From positions 16,178,078 to 16,242,077 of the forward strand of contig OY720348.1 of the NCBI GenBank assembly GCA_963082975.1: a stretch of DNA of 64,000 nt. The letters are read 5' to 3'. Each line of letters starts with the position of its first letter. Positions within the stretch are counted from its first letter, which is position 1. The position numbers were made by a program, and so were the translations under genes. A model generated the notes under the pieces. It was given only the letters and a program-made list of their open reading frames with translations. It searched no databases and was not told the origin of the DNA. The DNA comes from Labia minor (Eukaryota; Arthropoda; Insecta; Dermaptera; Spongiphoridae). Positions 37,013 to 48,692 of this stretch are shown here, one piece after another.

Positions 37013-37810
37013 CGAGGTTTGTTCAAAATAAAAGGTGAATTTTGAATTATTTTGAAAAGTAATTATTTATTCATCAATATCCATTTTATCCTCTTCAAAG
37101 TGATTCCCCTCAGATATAATGCACTTATGCCAGCGCTTCTTCCAATCGTCTAAGCACTTCTGAAGTGCGCTTTTCGGTATGGCCATCAGCTCGATCTTTG
37201 ATTCGGACTTTATCTCGTCAATAGTGACAAAACGCTTTCCTTTCAATGGTCTCTTCAGTTTTGGGAATTAGAAAAAAGTCACAGAGAGCCAAATCTGGTG
37301 AATATGGTGGTTGAGGCATGATTACGGTGTTGTTTTTGACCAAAAAATCACGAACAAGCAATGATGTGTGAGCTGGTGCATTATCCATGATTTGTTTTTC
37401 CACAATTCCGATCGTTTGAGCCGTATTGCTTCGTATAGTATGACCTGTTGGCAATAACTCATGATACACCACGCCATTGCAATCGAAGAAAACAGTGAGC
37501 AAAACCTTCACACTTATAAACATTTTTTTAAGACAAAGTAGACTCGCCGAATGCTACAAGTCAACATTTTACCTGCGTTGGAGCACTTTATTCCATTTTT
37601 TACGCAAAATTTATTACAGATTCTTTAAAAAAATCGAAGAACACACAGTATCTTTTTTAATTGTTATAAACAAACTACTAATCTAAAATGGCTTATAATG
37701 TAATGAGAAACATATACGTACCAACATAACAAAAAAAAAAAATATACGAAAATCGAATGTACACAGCCCTCGAAAATTCAAAATTCACTTTTTCTTTTGA
37801 ACAGATCTCG
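37013..37810 (-). mobile_element. mariner element, internally deleted
   Basis: 798 bp between TA dinucleotides (37011-37012 and 37811-37812). Terminal repeats start CGAGGTTTGTTCAAAA and CGAGATCTGTTCAAAA. Same family as the elements at 1-118 and 52274-52891. Confidence 0.9.
37218..37700 (-). pseudogene. mariner transposase with central deletion
   Basis: The N-terminal DNA-binding part is recognisable at about 37530-37650 (ICNKFCVKNGIKCSNAGKML). The frame at 37218-37523 has VKVLLTVFFDCNGVVYHELL, then MDNAPAHTSLL and PPYSPDLALCDFFL. The second and third catalytic aspartates (DNAPAH and LCDFF) are present with exactly 34 residues between them, as in DD34D transposases. The TGDE motif with the first aspartate is deleted. 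Within the catalytic frame, residues between QTIGIVEK and QIMDNAP are also shortened. It is inactive, but the terminal repeats are good. Confidence 0.85.
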
Positions 37811-38339
37811 TATATTCAATTTTTATTAAATTTTAATGAAATAATTAAGAGGGTGGTTTTCTATTTAATTATTCATTTTCAATTTTTCTTTGATGTTTTA
37901 TTTAATAGAGATAGTTAGGCCTGATGAATGAAGCGATTAAGAAAATCGAAAATATTAATGAAGTGCACATTTTCCGCCATCGGCTATTTTTGTTTTCATT
38001 CAATCCGCCCCTCGTAATAAAACAAAAGGTAAATGATTCAAAAATAATATATATATATATATATAAAAGTATATGTATATGTATATAAAATAAAATTTGA
38101 GCATTTCGATATACATTTAAATAAATGGACTTGAATTTAAATAATATTATCGTTATAAAATTTTATTGAGCGTGCAACGAACGATGCGATGTAAGGGGCA
38201 AGGGGAGTAGAGTAGGGAGGGAACACACTTTCTCAGGTTTATTTTAAATTTTAAATAATAATCATAAAAGAAAAAGGCTGAAAATCATTTTTGATTTTTC
38301 AATAGAGGTTGAATTCAATCTGTAATAAAAATGCTCAAA
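37811..38339. other. AT-rich stretch without a gene
   Basis: TA repeat at 38047-38065. No gene is seen. Confidence 0.5.
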
Positions 38340-38344
38340 TCGGA

Positions 38345-38415
38345 CCGTTGATAGTAAAATGCACTGTTGCCAAGCTGGAAAGCCCGGTTCGATTCCAGGC
38401 GAGAGAGTTGGAATT
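38345..38415 (+). other. tRNA-Gly-like remnant
   Basis: GTTGATAGTAAAATGCAC resembles a D-arm, TTGCCAA an anticodon loop with GCC, and CCCGGTTCGATTCCAGG a T-arm with one mismatch. The anticodon and acceptor stems do not pair, so this is at most a tRNA pseudogene or SINE head. Confidence 0.3.
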
Positions 38416-38429
38416 ATATTAACCAGAAT

Positions 38430-39150
38430 TCCCCCGAATAGAGGAATTTCCTAAAGTGGAGAGGGAAAGAAAAATGTATTTACCAAATAATTATTTGCAA
38501 TTGAGGAGGTGGGGTGGACGGACGTACGAAAGGGGGGGGAGAGAATAAGAATAACGATGTGTAAATAGGGGAGGGGGGAGGGGACTTGCCATTGCCAGTT
38601 CCGTTGGAGAATTTCTGTTCATCAGGCCAATCGTGATGTCTCTAAACACCCGTCCACGATCAGACCCTCCAGCGAGGAAGAAGTTAAAAAGAAAAAAAAG
38701 AAAAGAAAAAAAAAACAAAAAAAAAAACGAAATTTATACCATCTGGAAAGAGGTACAAGTACTCGCTTAAGACCTAAAGGGCTTGAATGAAAATGGTATC
38801 GAACGTGCCCGGAAGCGATTCCACGTCTGGCTCCTTTCAAATTCCATAAATATCCACCTTCTTATTTGTTTCGATGTCCGAGGATTTTTCCTTCGATTCA
38901 CTCGATGATGAAAAATCCAGAACATCACGCACCATAGAAATATAAAGTATTTTTTTTTCTTTTTTTTTTTATTTTAGGAATTTTTCTCAATAGCGCCCGC
39001 GAGCCATAGACGCGGCCCGGAAATCCATAAACTCAACTCCCTAATTTCAGTCAGCTTCATCCGAAATGAAAGCTCCGAAAGCAATACTTGTCCATTGGAT
39101 CCCCTCGATCCAAAAACGATCTTCGTCCAATTAATCACAATCAAAAAAAA
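38430..39150. other. Single-copy stretch with GC-skewed patches
   Basis: G-runs at 38530-38582, a balanced patch at 38590-38680, A-runs at 38690-38727 and another balanced patch at 38990-39120. Minus-strand frames of 61-75 codons exist, but none shows a known motif; their hydrophobic starts come from the A/T runs. Confidence 0.35.
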
Positions 39151-39152
39151 AA

Positions 39153-39748
39153 AAATCAAATCTCCACTCGACTATCTCGCAATTTGAATTGGATTAAATA
39201 ACATATATTATATTTAAATTAAATTTAATTAATTTTAAATTATAAATAAAATTAATAAAAAATGTTTATTACAGCAGCGCGTCTTTAGGTCTTTGTTGTT
39301 GATGGCACCACGTCACGTGCTGGCGCCTGATTTGCAGTGTTAAAAAATTAATTCCGGTACTTTCAGCGATTCAATCAAGCTGAAATTCTATATATAGCAG
39401 TTTTATACAATTTTTAATCATGTGAAAAACTAACAAACATATATCTTTATTTTTACGGTCTTTTTAGAGGAAAAAAATTCAAACGTTGTTGGTAATGACC
39501 CTCTTCGAAATGAGCTACATTTCTCAAAAGTTGATAGAAAACTACGAATTTTAATAATGCCGTGTACCAATTCTCATTATTCTAGCTCAAACCGTTTTTG
39601 CGTAATCTTATCTACATACACCCACACACACACACAGACATTTTTCTCAAACTAAATCAAAATGACTCAGGGACCTTCAAAACGTATAAAAACATCAAAA
39701 TCTCGACATCGAAAATTTTAGTAATTGATCCCTGGCGAAATAGTAAAA
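39153..39748 (-). repeat. Family A, near complete
   Basis: 3' end slightly shortened (AAATCTCCACTCGACTATCT), CA array at 39620-39637, 5' hairpin mutated at 39730-39748. Confidence 0.88.
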
Positions 39749-40576
39749 ACAAAAATAAATTAAAATATATATAGTATATATAGTAAAAGTTTTTCTAATG
39801 AAAAGTTATTTTTGGGTTATTTTTATTTTTTAGTCCTAGATTTGAGTTCAAACGTTTTGGCATCATTTTCAAGAGAATTTTAATGGGGAAATTTTTAAAA
39901 TTCTCGATTCTGGATAATTGATGGATAATCTTGAACTTACTGCGTTCTCGGAATTACTAACACTAACAGTTTGCCTCGAACTGTGGTACGAGCCAGACGT
40001 AAGTTGTGTCAAATTAAATTAATTTTGAGTGTAAAGTCTAATAGATTGACAAGAATTTATAATTTGATCAAATATAATAAATGATAGATTATACTAATAT
40101 GAGCAGTGTAATGAATTAAAAAAATACAACGATTCAATTTTCTTTTCTATATAAGAACGTTAAAATCCTATAAGAGGACGTAGCGTGAGAGATGGAATTA
40201 TATGGAGGTGGAATGTGATAGTGATAGTGATGATTGATTAGATTATTTTAATTTAATTATTAATTATTTTAATTGATTATTATTATATTTATTTACAAAA
40301 TTTATACCTATATTGTGTTTTGAACCTTGAAGCTTAGACTAGTGCAATAAAAATAAAATGTAAATAAAAAAATACATTAATATATATATATATATATATA
40401 TATATGTTATACTAAAGGTAAAGAAGATATAAATAAATTTAAAAATATAGTTAAATATGTAATTTAAATAATAATAAATCCTTATCTATATTTATTACAT
40501 TAAATATACATGAATTGACACATCATAACCTCAATCATTTTTCTTTATTTCATGTGATGTGTTTGATTCGTTTATT
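39749..40576. other. AT-rich stretch without a gene
   Basis: TA array at 40381-40406. No coding or repeat assignment. Confidence 0.5.
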
Positions 40577-40957
40577 ACTATCTCGTCAGGATACTATTGC
40601 GATCACGAAAATTTTCGATGTCGAGATTTTGATGTTTTTATACGTTTTGAAGGTCATTGATTCATTTTCACTAAGGTTGAGAAAAATGTCTGTCTTTGTG
40701 TGTGTGTGTGTATGTATGTAGAAAAGATTACGCAAAAACGGTTTTGGCTAAAATAATGATATTTGGTATACGGAAAGTATCAGAAATAATTTTTTAAATT
40801 TTTTAACACGTTGACTGCCAATCACGCGCGAACACGTGATGTGGTGTCATCAATAAAGCCAAACACGCGAATTAATTTTTTAAATTTTAAAATTCTGACT
40901 TAAAAATGAAGGTAAAGAAGATAGTCATGTGGAGACACTCCAGATTGTTTTTTTTGA
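40577..40957 (+). repeat. Family A, internally deleted
   Basis: The 5' third up to GATATTTGGTATACGG joins directly to the region near the TTTTTTAACACGTTGACTGC block and the 3' end GGAGACACTCCAGATTG. About 250 bases are missing. Confidence 0.85.
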
Positions 40958-41609
40958 GTTTACAAAATTGATTTTACCTATATATTTATACATATTTATA
41001 TTAAATTTTTTTCTTGACTTATACAACTCTTGTTACACATCTTTATAATGTTCTGAAATTCTAAACTTGACCAATTTTTTGTTTAACATTTTTTTTTTTT
41101 TACTTAATATTAAATTCGTCAAATTCATCATTTGCGAGAGTAATATGAGAAAGGTAAATGGGAAAAATGTTGCACTATTAACAAATCAATAACTTTGATT
41201 AAAAAAAAAACAATTAAGAGAATATTAAGAAGTATAAACATTTTTATGATATAAGTAAGAACTAATTTATTTCGAATCTCATCAGAAAACATTAAAATAT
41301 TTCCAATCTCCCTTTTAGTTAAAGTAACCTGACAAATTGTTATTAAAAATAAAAACAATGCTTTATTTTTAATTAATTATACATATTAAAAGGAAATAAC
41401 TTTATTTCTCATTTTAAATTTAGCATTATTTATTGTATTATTTATATTCTAATTATTATTTCATAATAACTTAATGAAGTATAATTTTGTAAATATCTTA
41501 TATAATATTTTCTATCTCACTCAAAATTTTTTCGTTGCAGAAATTACAATTCATCAACCGTCTCTATAATCTGCCATATTCATTCAATTCCTATCCTCAT
41601 TAAACTCTC
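40958..41609. other. AT-rich stretch without a gene
   Basis: A 76-codon minus frame at 41128-41358 is hydrophobic and AT-driven. I do not call it. Confidence 0.45.
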
Positions 41610-42152
41610 TCATATCTTATCCTATTATATTAGCAAAAATTATATATATATATTTGTATTTTTGAAAAATAAAAACAATCGAAGGATTTTTTTGAAATTC
41701 ACACCATAGATAATATTTATAAAGAAAATTCGATCTGTATTGGTTTCAGCCTCGGGAAAAATCATCTTTGTTAGTTTTTTTCTTAATTTAAAATAGGAAT
41801 TTTAATAATAAAAAAAATGGACAGCGCTTCCTTAAATACAAAATATTATAAATAGAATAAAATTAGAAATATTTCTATTAATATTTTGTAATCAAATTAC
41901 GAAATATATATTATGTTATAACCACAAGCCATATTTTTCTGTCTTTCCGTGCATTAATACGTACGTTTAAGGGCTGTTTGTTTTATCCCTATTTTTTTTT
42001 TAATTTATGTTATTTTAAATAATTTGAAATTGTTTCCAATATTTTGTCGTTTATTTATTTTAAATTATAATCTTAATATTAAATATTCGTAGTTCATAAG
42101 GAATAATTTTTTTAAAATACAGAGCTGCAGTTTGGTGAATCAGGTACTCTAC
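41610..42152 (+). repeat. Family B, short subtype
   Basis: Head TCTTATCCTATTATATTAGC, the CACCATAGATAATATTTATA block, AAATATTCGTAGTTCATAAG and the end AGTTTGGTGAATCAGGTACT. Confidence 0.8.
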
Positions 42153-43078
42153 CTTTATAATGTAAGTCCAGTATCTTCTTGATCTATTACTCTATAACTA
42201 AATTTCTTTCTTCAATTATTTGAATTTATTATCTATTATTATATATTGTTTATATATTCAATATTTTTTTATTTATTTTATCAATAAATTTAAAATAAAT
42301 CAATTTATATCAATTATATTTAATTTTATAATATATATATAAATGTTTTGAATTTGAAGAATTTGCTGCAAAATAAATTAACACCAATTTTTTTTTATAT
42401 ATATAATCACATAATGTATGTATTTTTAGAATGAATATGGAAGAATGAGAATGGAAGGAAATTAATATATAATCTTATTATAAATAAATTATAACAAAAT
42501 GGTCCTTCGATACAAAATTTTTCTTCTAAATTAGTTGAAGATAAAGAATTTTGAGTATATTGTAATAAGTAATATAAATGTAGAATGATTCATAGATTAA
42601 TAGAAGGATACTTCGAATTTGATCCTTTATTTATATTGTTTTTTTTTGAGAGGTACACGGAACACGCATTGATAGGTTAACACGCGATGCCTTCACATCC
42701 GATTATCGTTTTCCACGCTTGGAATACAATCCCAGCGTCTGACAAATCAACCTGCTACTAAATAAACTCTGTTATCATTTAAAAAAAATTCCCATTTGTC
42801 ATTTTAGTACCTCGTCTTGTTATCAGCCAAAAACATCGGAAAAAATATTTCAACCATAAGACAATTAAGAAAAACACGTTCAAATAAAAAGAAATTTTTT
42901 TTATCAATAATATAGAAAGAGCCAATAATTGAAATAATTGATTTTGAAAATGTATCCTCTATCATCAATGAGATAACTTAATAAATTATTATTATTATAT
43001 TATTTTAATAACTATATTAAGATATACATATACACACTGATATTAATCACATTTTAAATTAAAAGTTATGATTATTAT
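42153..43078. other. AT-rich stretch without a gene
   Basis: A balanced single-copy patch at 42650-42770 has no recognisable motif. The rest is AT-rich. Confidence 0.45.
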
Positions 43079-43183
43079 TGATCCGAAGGCACTTACTTTG
43101 AAAGGGACAAAATGGATATTGATGAATAAATAAATACTTTTCGAAATAAATAAAAATTTACCTTTTCTTTTGAACAAACATCG
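43079..43183 (+). repeat. mariner 3'-end fragment
   Basis: It matches the last 105 bases of the element at 52274-52891: CTTTGAAAGGGACAAAATGG, ATTGATGAATAAATAAATA and the terminal repeat ending CATCG before TA. The 5' part is absent. Confidence 0.85.
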
Positions 43184-43199
43184 TATTATTAATTAATTC

Positions 43200-43325
43200 T
43201 AATGTGTTGTAGTCTTTGCTCTGCTGAATGACAACAAGTAGATATCAAATTTTAAAAAATTAATTTCTGAGATATGCAAGAATATTGTGATGTAATTTCA
43301 TCGAAATCGGCTCAACTAGGTATGT
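43200..43325 (-). repeat. HEL1 5'-region fragment
   Basis: It matches the HEL1 block near 54010-54110 and 50155-50280 (TTAAAAAATTAATTTCTG, GAATATTGTGATGTAATTTC, AAATCGGCTCA). No terminus. Confidence 0.7.
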
Positions 43326-43369
43326 ATTAATAAATGGTAAATATTATTAATTTTCTTTTTACAATAATT

Positions 43370-43480
43370 TCATTCCAAAAAACTTTTTATCTGTATGAAT
43401 TAGTAAATGACCATTTAAATGTGATTAAATTAAATTCAAAATGCTTTTCTCTTGTAAGAATTAAAATAAGGTTTTTTATA
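43370..43480 (-). pseudogene. Relic zinc fingers downstream of the zinc-finger gene
   Basis: On the minus strand, past the stop of the zinc-finger gene, the sequence still reads TREKHFEF-like, then SHLNGHLLIHTDKKFFGMK with stops and frame shifts. This is recognisable as one or two decayed C2H2 units, so the ancestral array was longer. It is not part of the present open frame. Confidence 0.7.
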
Positions 43481-43525
43481 AAATTACTTTTTTATTTACA
43501 ATTATAGATTAGCAAAATGAAATAA

Positions 43526-45456
43526 TCATAGACATAAATGTGTTTTTAAAGTTGATTTACGATTAAATTTCTTTTCACAATAATTACATTCAAAAGGTTT
43601 TTCTCCTGAATGAATTAATAAATGTCTATCTAAATGTGATTTTGTAATAAATTTCTTTTCACAATAATTACATTCAAAAGGTTTTTCTCCTGAATGAATT
43701 AATAAATGTCTATCTAAATGTGATTTTGTAATAAATTTCTTTTCACAATAATTACATTCAAAAGGTTTTTCTCCTGTATGAATTAATAAATGTTTTTTCA
43801 AAGTTGATTTCTGATTAAAATTCTTTTTACAATAATTACATTCAAAAGGTCTTTCTCCTGTATGATTTAATAAATGCTGAGTTAAATGTGATTTTGTAAT
43901 AATTTTCTTTTCACAATAATTACATTTAAAAGGTTTTTCTCTTCTATGAATTAATAAATGTGTTTTTAAAGTTGATTTACGATTAAATTTCTTTTCACAA
44001 TAATTACATTCAAAAGGTTTTTCTCCAGTATGAATTAATAAATGTTTATTTAAATTTGATTTCAGATTAAATTTCTTTTTACAATAATTACATTCAAAAG
44101 GTTTTTCTCCTGTATGAATTAATAAATGTTTATTTAAAGTTGATTTCAGATTAAATTTCTTTTCACAATAATTACATTCAAAAGGTTTTTCTCCTGTATG
44201 AATTAATAAATGTGTTTTTAAAGTTGATTTCCGATTAAATTTCTTTTCACAATAATTACATTCAAAAGGTTTTTCTCCTGTATGAATTAATAAATGTTTT
44301 TTCAAAGTTGATTTCTGATTAAATTTCTTTTCGCAATAATTACATTCAAAAGCTTTAACTCCTGTATGAATTAATAAATGTGTATTTAAATGTGATTTCT
44401 GATTAAATTTCTTTTCACAATAATTACATTCAAAAGGCTTTTCTCCTGTATGAATTAATAAATGTGTATTTAAATGTGATTTCTGATTAAATTTCTTTTC
44501 ACAATAATTACATTCAAAAGGCTTTTCTCCTGTATGAATTAATAAATGTGTTTTTAAATTTGATTTCAAATTAAATTTTTTCTCACAAGAATTACATTCA
44601 AAGCTATTGTCTTCTGTATGGATTGAATCATTTTTTTCTTCAAATTTTTCGTCTGTGTTTTTCTCTGTACCCTTTTTGAGTTTTAACTCATTTTTGAAAA
44701 TTGAAAATATTTTTTTATGAAAACATTTTTTTAGATGTTTACATAAAAATTCCTCACTTATAAAATTGGTATGGCAATATACACAAGGATAGAGAGGACC
44801 TAAAAAAAAGAATTGTTTTCGTTATCATTAAATTTTTATATATGTAACTATTTTATAATTCAATTTAAGGAATAATATCATTACAAATAATATTAAAAAA
44901 AATAATTTTAGTGACAATTATTTCGATAAAAAAAACATAGAAATAAAAATTACCTGTAAATGTTAACGAAATAAATAAATATTTAATTTTAGCTATAAAA
45001 ATAATTTTTATTCAAATAATATTTAATCCCATTTAAAATAATATTTAATTCTGTGTAAAATAATATTTTTTATATTTACATAATATTTTTTATTTTTTTA
45101 TATTTAAGGAATAATATTTTTTATTATATAATAATTAATTTAATTTTTATTAAACAAATATTTAATTTTTTTACAAAATAATTTAAATTTAACCGAAGCC
45201 ACAGATGAATATGCAAATATTAATATTTTTTATCCTATAAACTTGGACCGTCCCGCAAAAATTTTATAAGAAAAATTTATTAGAATGAAAAAAAGGATTG
45301 CACTGGTAACGTTTTATCCAAATCCATATTGGAGTAACATGTTTGTATAATTACCATTTTTGTGACAATTAACATTACTTTAGATGAAAAAACATGTAAA
45401 TAAAAATTACCTATATATATTGGATATTTTGTGTCTTCTTTTGAAGAAAGATCCAT
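43526..45456 (-). CDS. Multi-C2H2 zinc-finger protein, two exons
   Basis: Likely nuclear DNA-binding protein of 439 residues. Exon 1 is 45411-45456 (ATG, 15 codons plus one base, MDLSSKEDTKYPIYI), followed by donor GTAATT. Exon 2 is 43526-44799, after a T-rich tract and AG; it contributes two bases that complete a glycine codon, so the phases fit. Residues about 17-45 hold an atypical finger (CVYC, 12 residues, H, then C/H), followed by a charged Lys/Glu linker. From about residue 90 there are 13 C2H2 units at a 28-residue period, mostly FECNYCEKKF, KS-L and HLLIHTGEKP. The last unit ends THLCL before the stop and lacks its final histidine. Linkers are canonical except GVKAF, RREKP and SGEKP. 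Finger variable positions are few and repeated (NQKSHLNT, NRKSTLKT, ITKSHLDR, NLKSTLNK), which suggests recent tandem duplication. The nearest mobile sequences are a mariner fragment and family C repeats. Its DNA target is unknown. Splicing is inferred from sequence only. Confidence 0.82.
44800..45410 (-). other. Intron of the zinc-finger gene with an internal repeat of its 5' end
   Basis: The 611-base intron is AT-rich. About 70 bases at its 5' end (45345-45412: donor, AATTTTTATTT, then TAATTGTCAC) recur imperfectly at 44895-44957, including a second AG|GTAATTTTTATTT. This could be a decoy or alternative donor, or the trace of a duplicated small exon. Confidence 0.6.
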
Positions 45457-45679
45457 TTTGAATTGATTAATGTATTAACAATTATAAAATATATACTAGA
45501 TAATAATTAATATAAACCAGATGGCCTGTGATATAAACGTTTTAAATTTTGAATTTGATTTACAATTAAAATAACATCCAAATATTTGTCTTGAAGTTAG
45601 CAACCAGGTGTGTGACACGCAAATTTGACTTCCGGAAACCTTATGTCGTTTTACTCTTATTATTGTTAGATGGCGCTGT

Positions 45680-45845
45680 TTTCGCCAAATTACGACGATA
45701 GGAAGGGAAGGTATTGTTTTCATACCAAATTTCACATGTGGAGATTTTTAGATATCTTCACGAATCATCCATTTTGTTAATAGAAAAATGCATTTTTAGC
45801 ATGACATCTGTCCGTCTGTCTGTCCGTATAGGCGTGTACAGCTTG
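45680..45845 (+). repeat. Family C, 5' part
   Basis: Starts in the CGACGATAGGAAGGGAAGGT block and extends to the TCTGTCCGTC microsatellite and GTGTACAGCTTGAA. It then jumps to family B-like sequence (GGCCATACTTTTGTC, 45885-45940). Confidence 0.75.
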
Positions 45846-45949
45846 AAATAAAATAATTAATTTGTTATATCCACAGGCCATACTTTTGTCTTTAAGTGCA
45901 TTAATAGCTACGTTAAAGGGCTGTATGTTCTATTAATATTTTTTACCGA

Positions 45950-46606
45950 CCGACGATAGTAAGGGAGGTATTGTTTTCACACCAAATTTCACATGTGGAG
46001 ATTTTTACATATCTCCACGAATCATGCATTTTCTTAACAGAAAAAAGTATTTTTAGCATGATGTCTGTCCGTCTGTCCGTTCGTCTGTCCGTCCGTCTGT
46101 CCGTTTGTCCGTCCGTATAGATGTGTACAGCCTGAACGGCTCAACCGATTTTGATGAAATTTGGTATATTTACTTAATGCATCAGTGGGATGAATTGATC
46201 AACTTTTGGTGCAATTCAGGAAACCGGAAGTGGTAGTATTAGCGATCGACGATAGGAAGGAAAGGGTTATTTTCACACCAAAGGAGATTTTTTTATATAT
46301 CACCACGAATCATGCACTTTGTATTGGTTTTATCCTCGAGAAAAATCATATTTATTAGTTTTTTCTTGATTTAAAATTATATGACGTCATCCAGCCATTC
46401 ATGACGTCACAGCCTGATCTTGCATATATATTATAAATAAAATAAAATTAAAAATATTTACGTTATATCCATATCTGTTTTTTATTACATTAATAGATAT
46501 ATTAAAATTATTTGAAATTGTTTCTGTAGCTGGAAATTAATTTATTTTAAACAGTCGGTCGGTTCGGACCTGGCCACAGGTCAACTTATTTTTAGTTTAT
46601 TTTCTT
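45950..46606 (+). repeat. Family C, complete
   Basis: 5' TTTACCGACCGACGATAGTA, (TCTG/TCCG)n at 46065-46120, then ACGGCTCAACCGATTTTGAT and GAAATTTGGTATA. Paired ATGACGTCA motifs near 46380-46410. 3' subterminal repeat CAGTCGGTCGGTT and hairpin GACCTG-GCCA-CAGGTC at 46567-46582. Confidence 0.9.
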
Positions 46607-47009
46607 TTAAATTTAAATTATTTGAGCGGCAGCTTGGTGAACCAGCCAAAACCGATAATAAGGAATAATTTTCTTTTAATGAGTGTCGGCTCGGTGAACC
46701 AGGTATGATCTAATAATGTACCAGGTTTGATCTAAGAAAAGCATAATAGCAGCATAGCTGCAATGTCAGTTTTATCTCTCTCTCTATATATATAAATAAA
46801 TAATTTTTTAAGAACATTTTTTTTCTGTCTTCCAGTGCATTAATACGTATGTTTGAGGGTGGTATGTTTTATGATCATAAATTTATGTTCTTTTTTAAAT
46901 TATTTGATTAATCAGCCAAAACTGATAATAATGAATCATTTTTTTTATTGATTGGTGGCTCGGTGAACCAGGTACTAATATATATAAATTCTTTCTTTTC
47001 TTTCTTTTA
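46607..47009 (+). repeat. Family B 3'-end array
   Basis: Three B-type ends in a row: TTGGTGAACCAGCC near 46637, GGCTCGGTGAACCAGGTATG near 46690 and GGCTCGGTGAACCAGGTACT near 46957. They are separated by the CTTCCAGTGCATTAATACGT block. Confidence 0.7.
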
Positions 47010-47662
47010 TTACCGACCGACGATAGTAAGGGAGGTATTGTTTTCACACCAAATTTCACATGTGGAGATTTTTACATATCTCCACGAATCATGCATTTTC
47101 TTAACAGAAAAAAGTATTTTTAGCATGATGTCTGTCCGTCCGTCTGTCCGTCCGTATAGATGTGTACAGCCTGAACGACTTAACGGATTTTGATGAAATT
47201 TGGTATATTTACTTAATGCATCAGTGGGATGAATTGATCAACTTTTGGTGCAAATCCGGAAACCGGAAGTGGTAGTATTAGCGATCGACGATAAGAAGGG
47301 AAGGGTTATTTTCGCACCAAATTTCACATAAGGAGATTTTTTTACATATCACCACGAATGTATTGGTTTTGTCCTCGGGAAAAATCATCTTCATTATGTT
47401 TTTCTTAATTTAAAATTATATGACGTCACCCAGCCCTTCATGACGTCACAGCCTCGGGTAACGCCGGCAACGCCGGCTACTTCAGATATATATTATAAAT
47501 AAAATAAAATTAAAAATATTTACGTTATATCCATATCTGTTTTTTATTACATTAATAGATATATTAAAATTATTTGAAATTGTTTCTGTAGCTGGAAATT
47601 AATTTATTTCAAACTGTCGGTCGGTTCGGACCTGGCCACAGGTCAACTTATTTTTATACATT
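47010..47662 (+). repeat. Family C, complete, direct repeat of the copy at 45950
   Basis: The same order of parts as 45950-46606 with few differences. It keeps an extra GCCGGCAACGCCGGC palindrome near 47462-47478. Ends with CTGTCGGTCGGTT and the GACCTG/CAGGTC hairpin near 47627-47643. Confidence 0.9.
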
Positions 47663-48692
47663 ATTTTCTTTCCCATTCTAGTCACATTAGCATTATTAAC
47701 ATCTAATATTCTTAATAAATGCTTACAACAATATCGAGACATTTAATTCATATTTTTTAAACAATTTCATGGTATTTTTATGTATTATTATTACTATTAA
47801 TAACTTAATTCAAAATATATATTTTTGTTTTAATTCATAAAAAATAAAAAAAAATAATAAATAAATAAATATAAATGCGATTTAATTTTTTATTTGAGCA
47901 GGGTCTGAATTGCATTTAGCACTCAATCATTTATAATTAACAGACATAAATTACTTTCTCACTAATTTAATAATTGAACTGGATATTTAAATTTTTATTT
48001 TTATTTTATTTTATTTTATTTTTTTTTTCATTTCCTTGTTGACCTTCAAAAAACATCAAATATAAATATTATTAAAATATTAAAATAATATTTTTAATAT
48101 TAATTTACATATTTTTTTAAATATTTTAATAAAATATACCCCTTTGGATGTGGATGGTTAAATAGTTGAGGTTTTTGTAAGGGTTGAATTGCATTTCAAG
48201 TTGAACTTGGTAAAATGAATTAATAAAAATGAAATTTGATAGATGATTTATATAATCAATTAAGTAAATTTGTAAGAAAATTCAAAATTGATGGCACTGC
48301 AACAATATTATATTTAATTAGCATAATTTATTAATAATGTTGTTTTTGGATTTAAATATAAAATAGATTTCTTTTTTTTTGACACCCCAAGGACATTATT
48401 AGTAAGAGAACTAAAGCAATAGCAATGCTGCTAAAAAAGAAAATAAATTATACTTTATTAAAATGAAAACTCATCAAAAATAATTATATATTCTTGAAAT
48501 GAATTACAAAAATAATACTACAATATTAATAATTTGATACAAAAAATATATCTATATTATAATCTTTATTATATAGATATTATTTTATAGGATGAGGAAT
48601 CAAATATTGTCAATCGATTTTAAAAATGGAGATTTAATTGTAAAAATAAAAATATGAAAAATAACTCATATACCTCTTATGTAGGAATTTTT
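47663..48692. other. AT-rich stretch without a gene
   Basis: TTTTA-type repeats near 47998-48022. No gene or shared repeat recognised. Confidence 0.5.

Noticed and set aside
38345..38415. Functional tRNA-Gly gene
   Set aside because: The T-arm and a GCC loop are present, but the acceptor and anticodon stems do not pair.
45496..45735. 79-codon minus-strand frame next to the zinc-finger gene
   Set aside because: It overlaps the family C 5' part and single-copy AT-rich DNA, with no motif.
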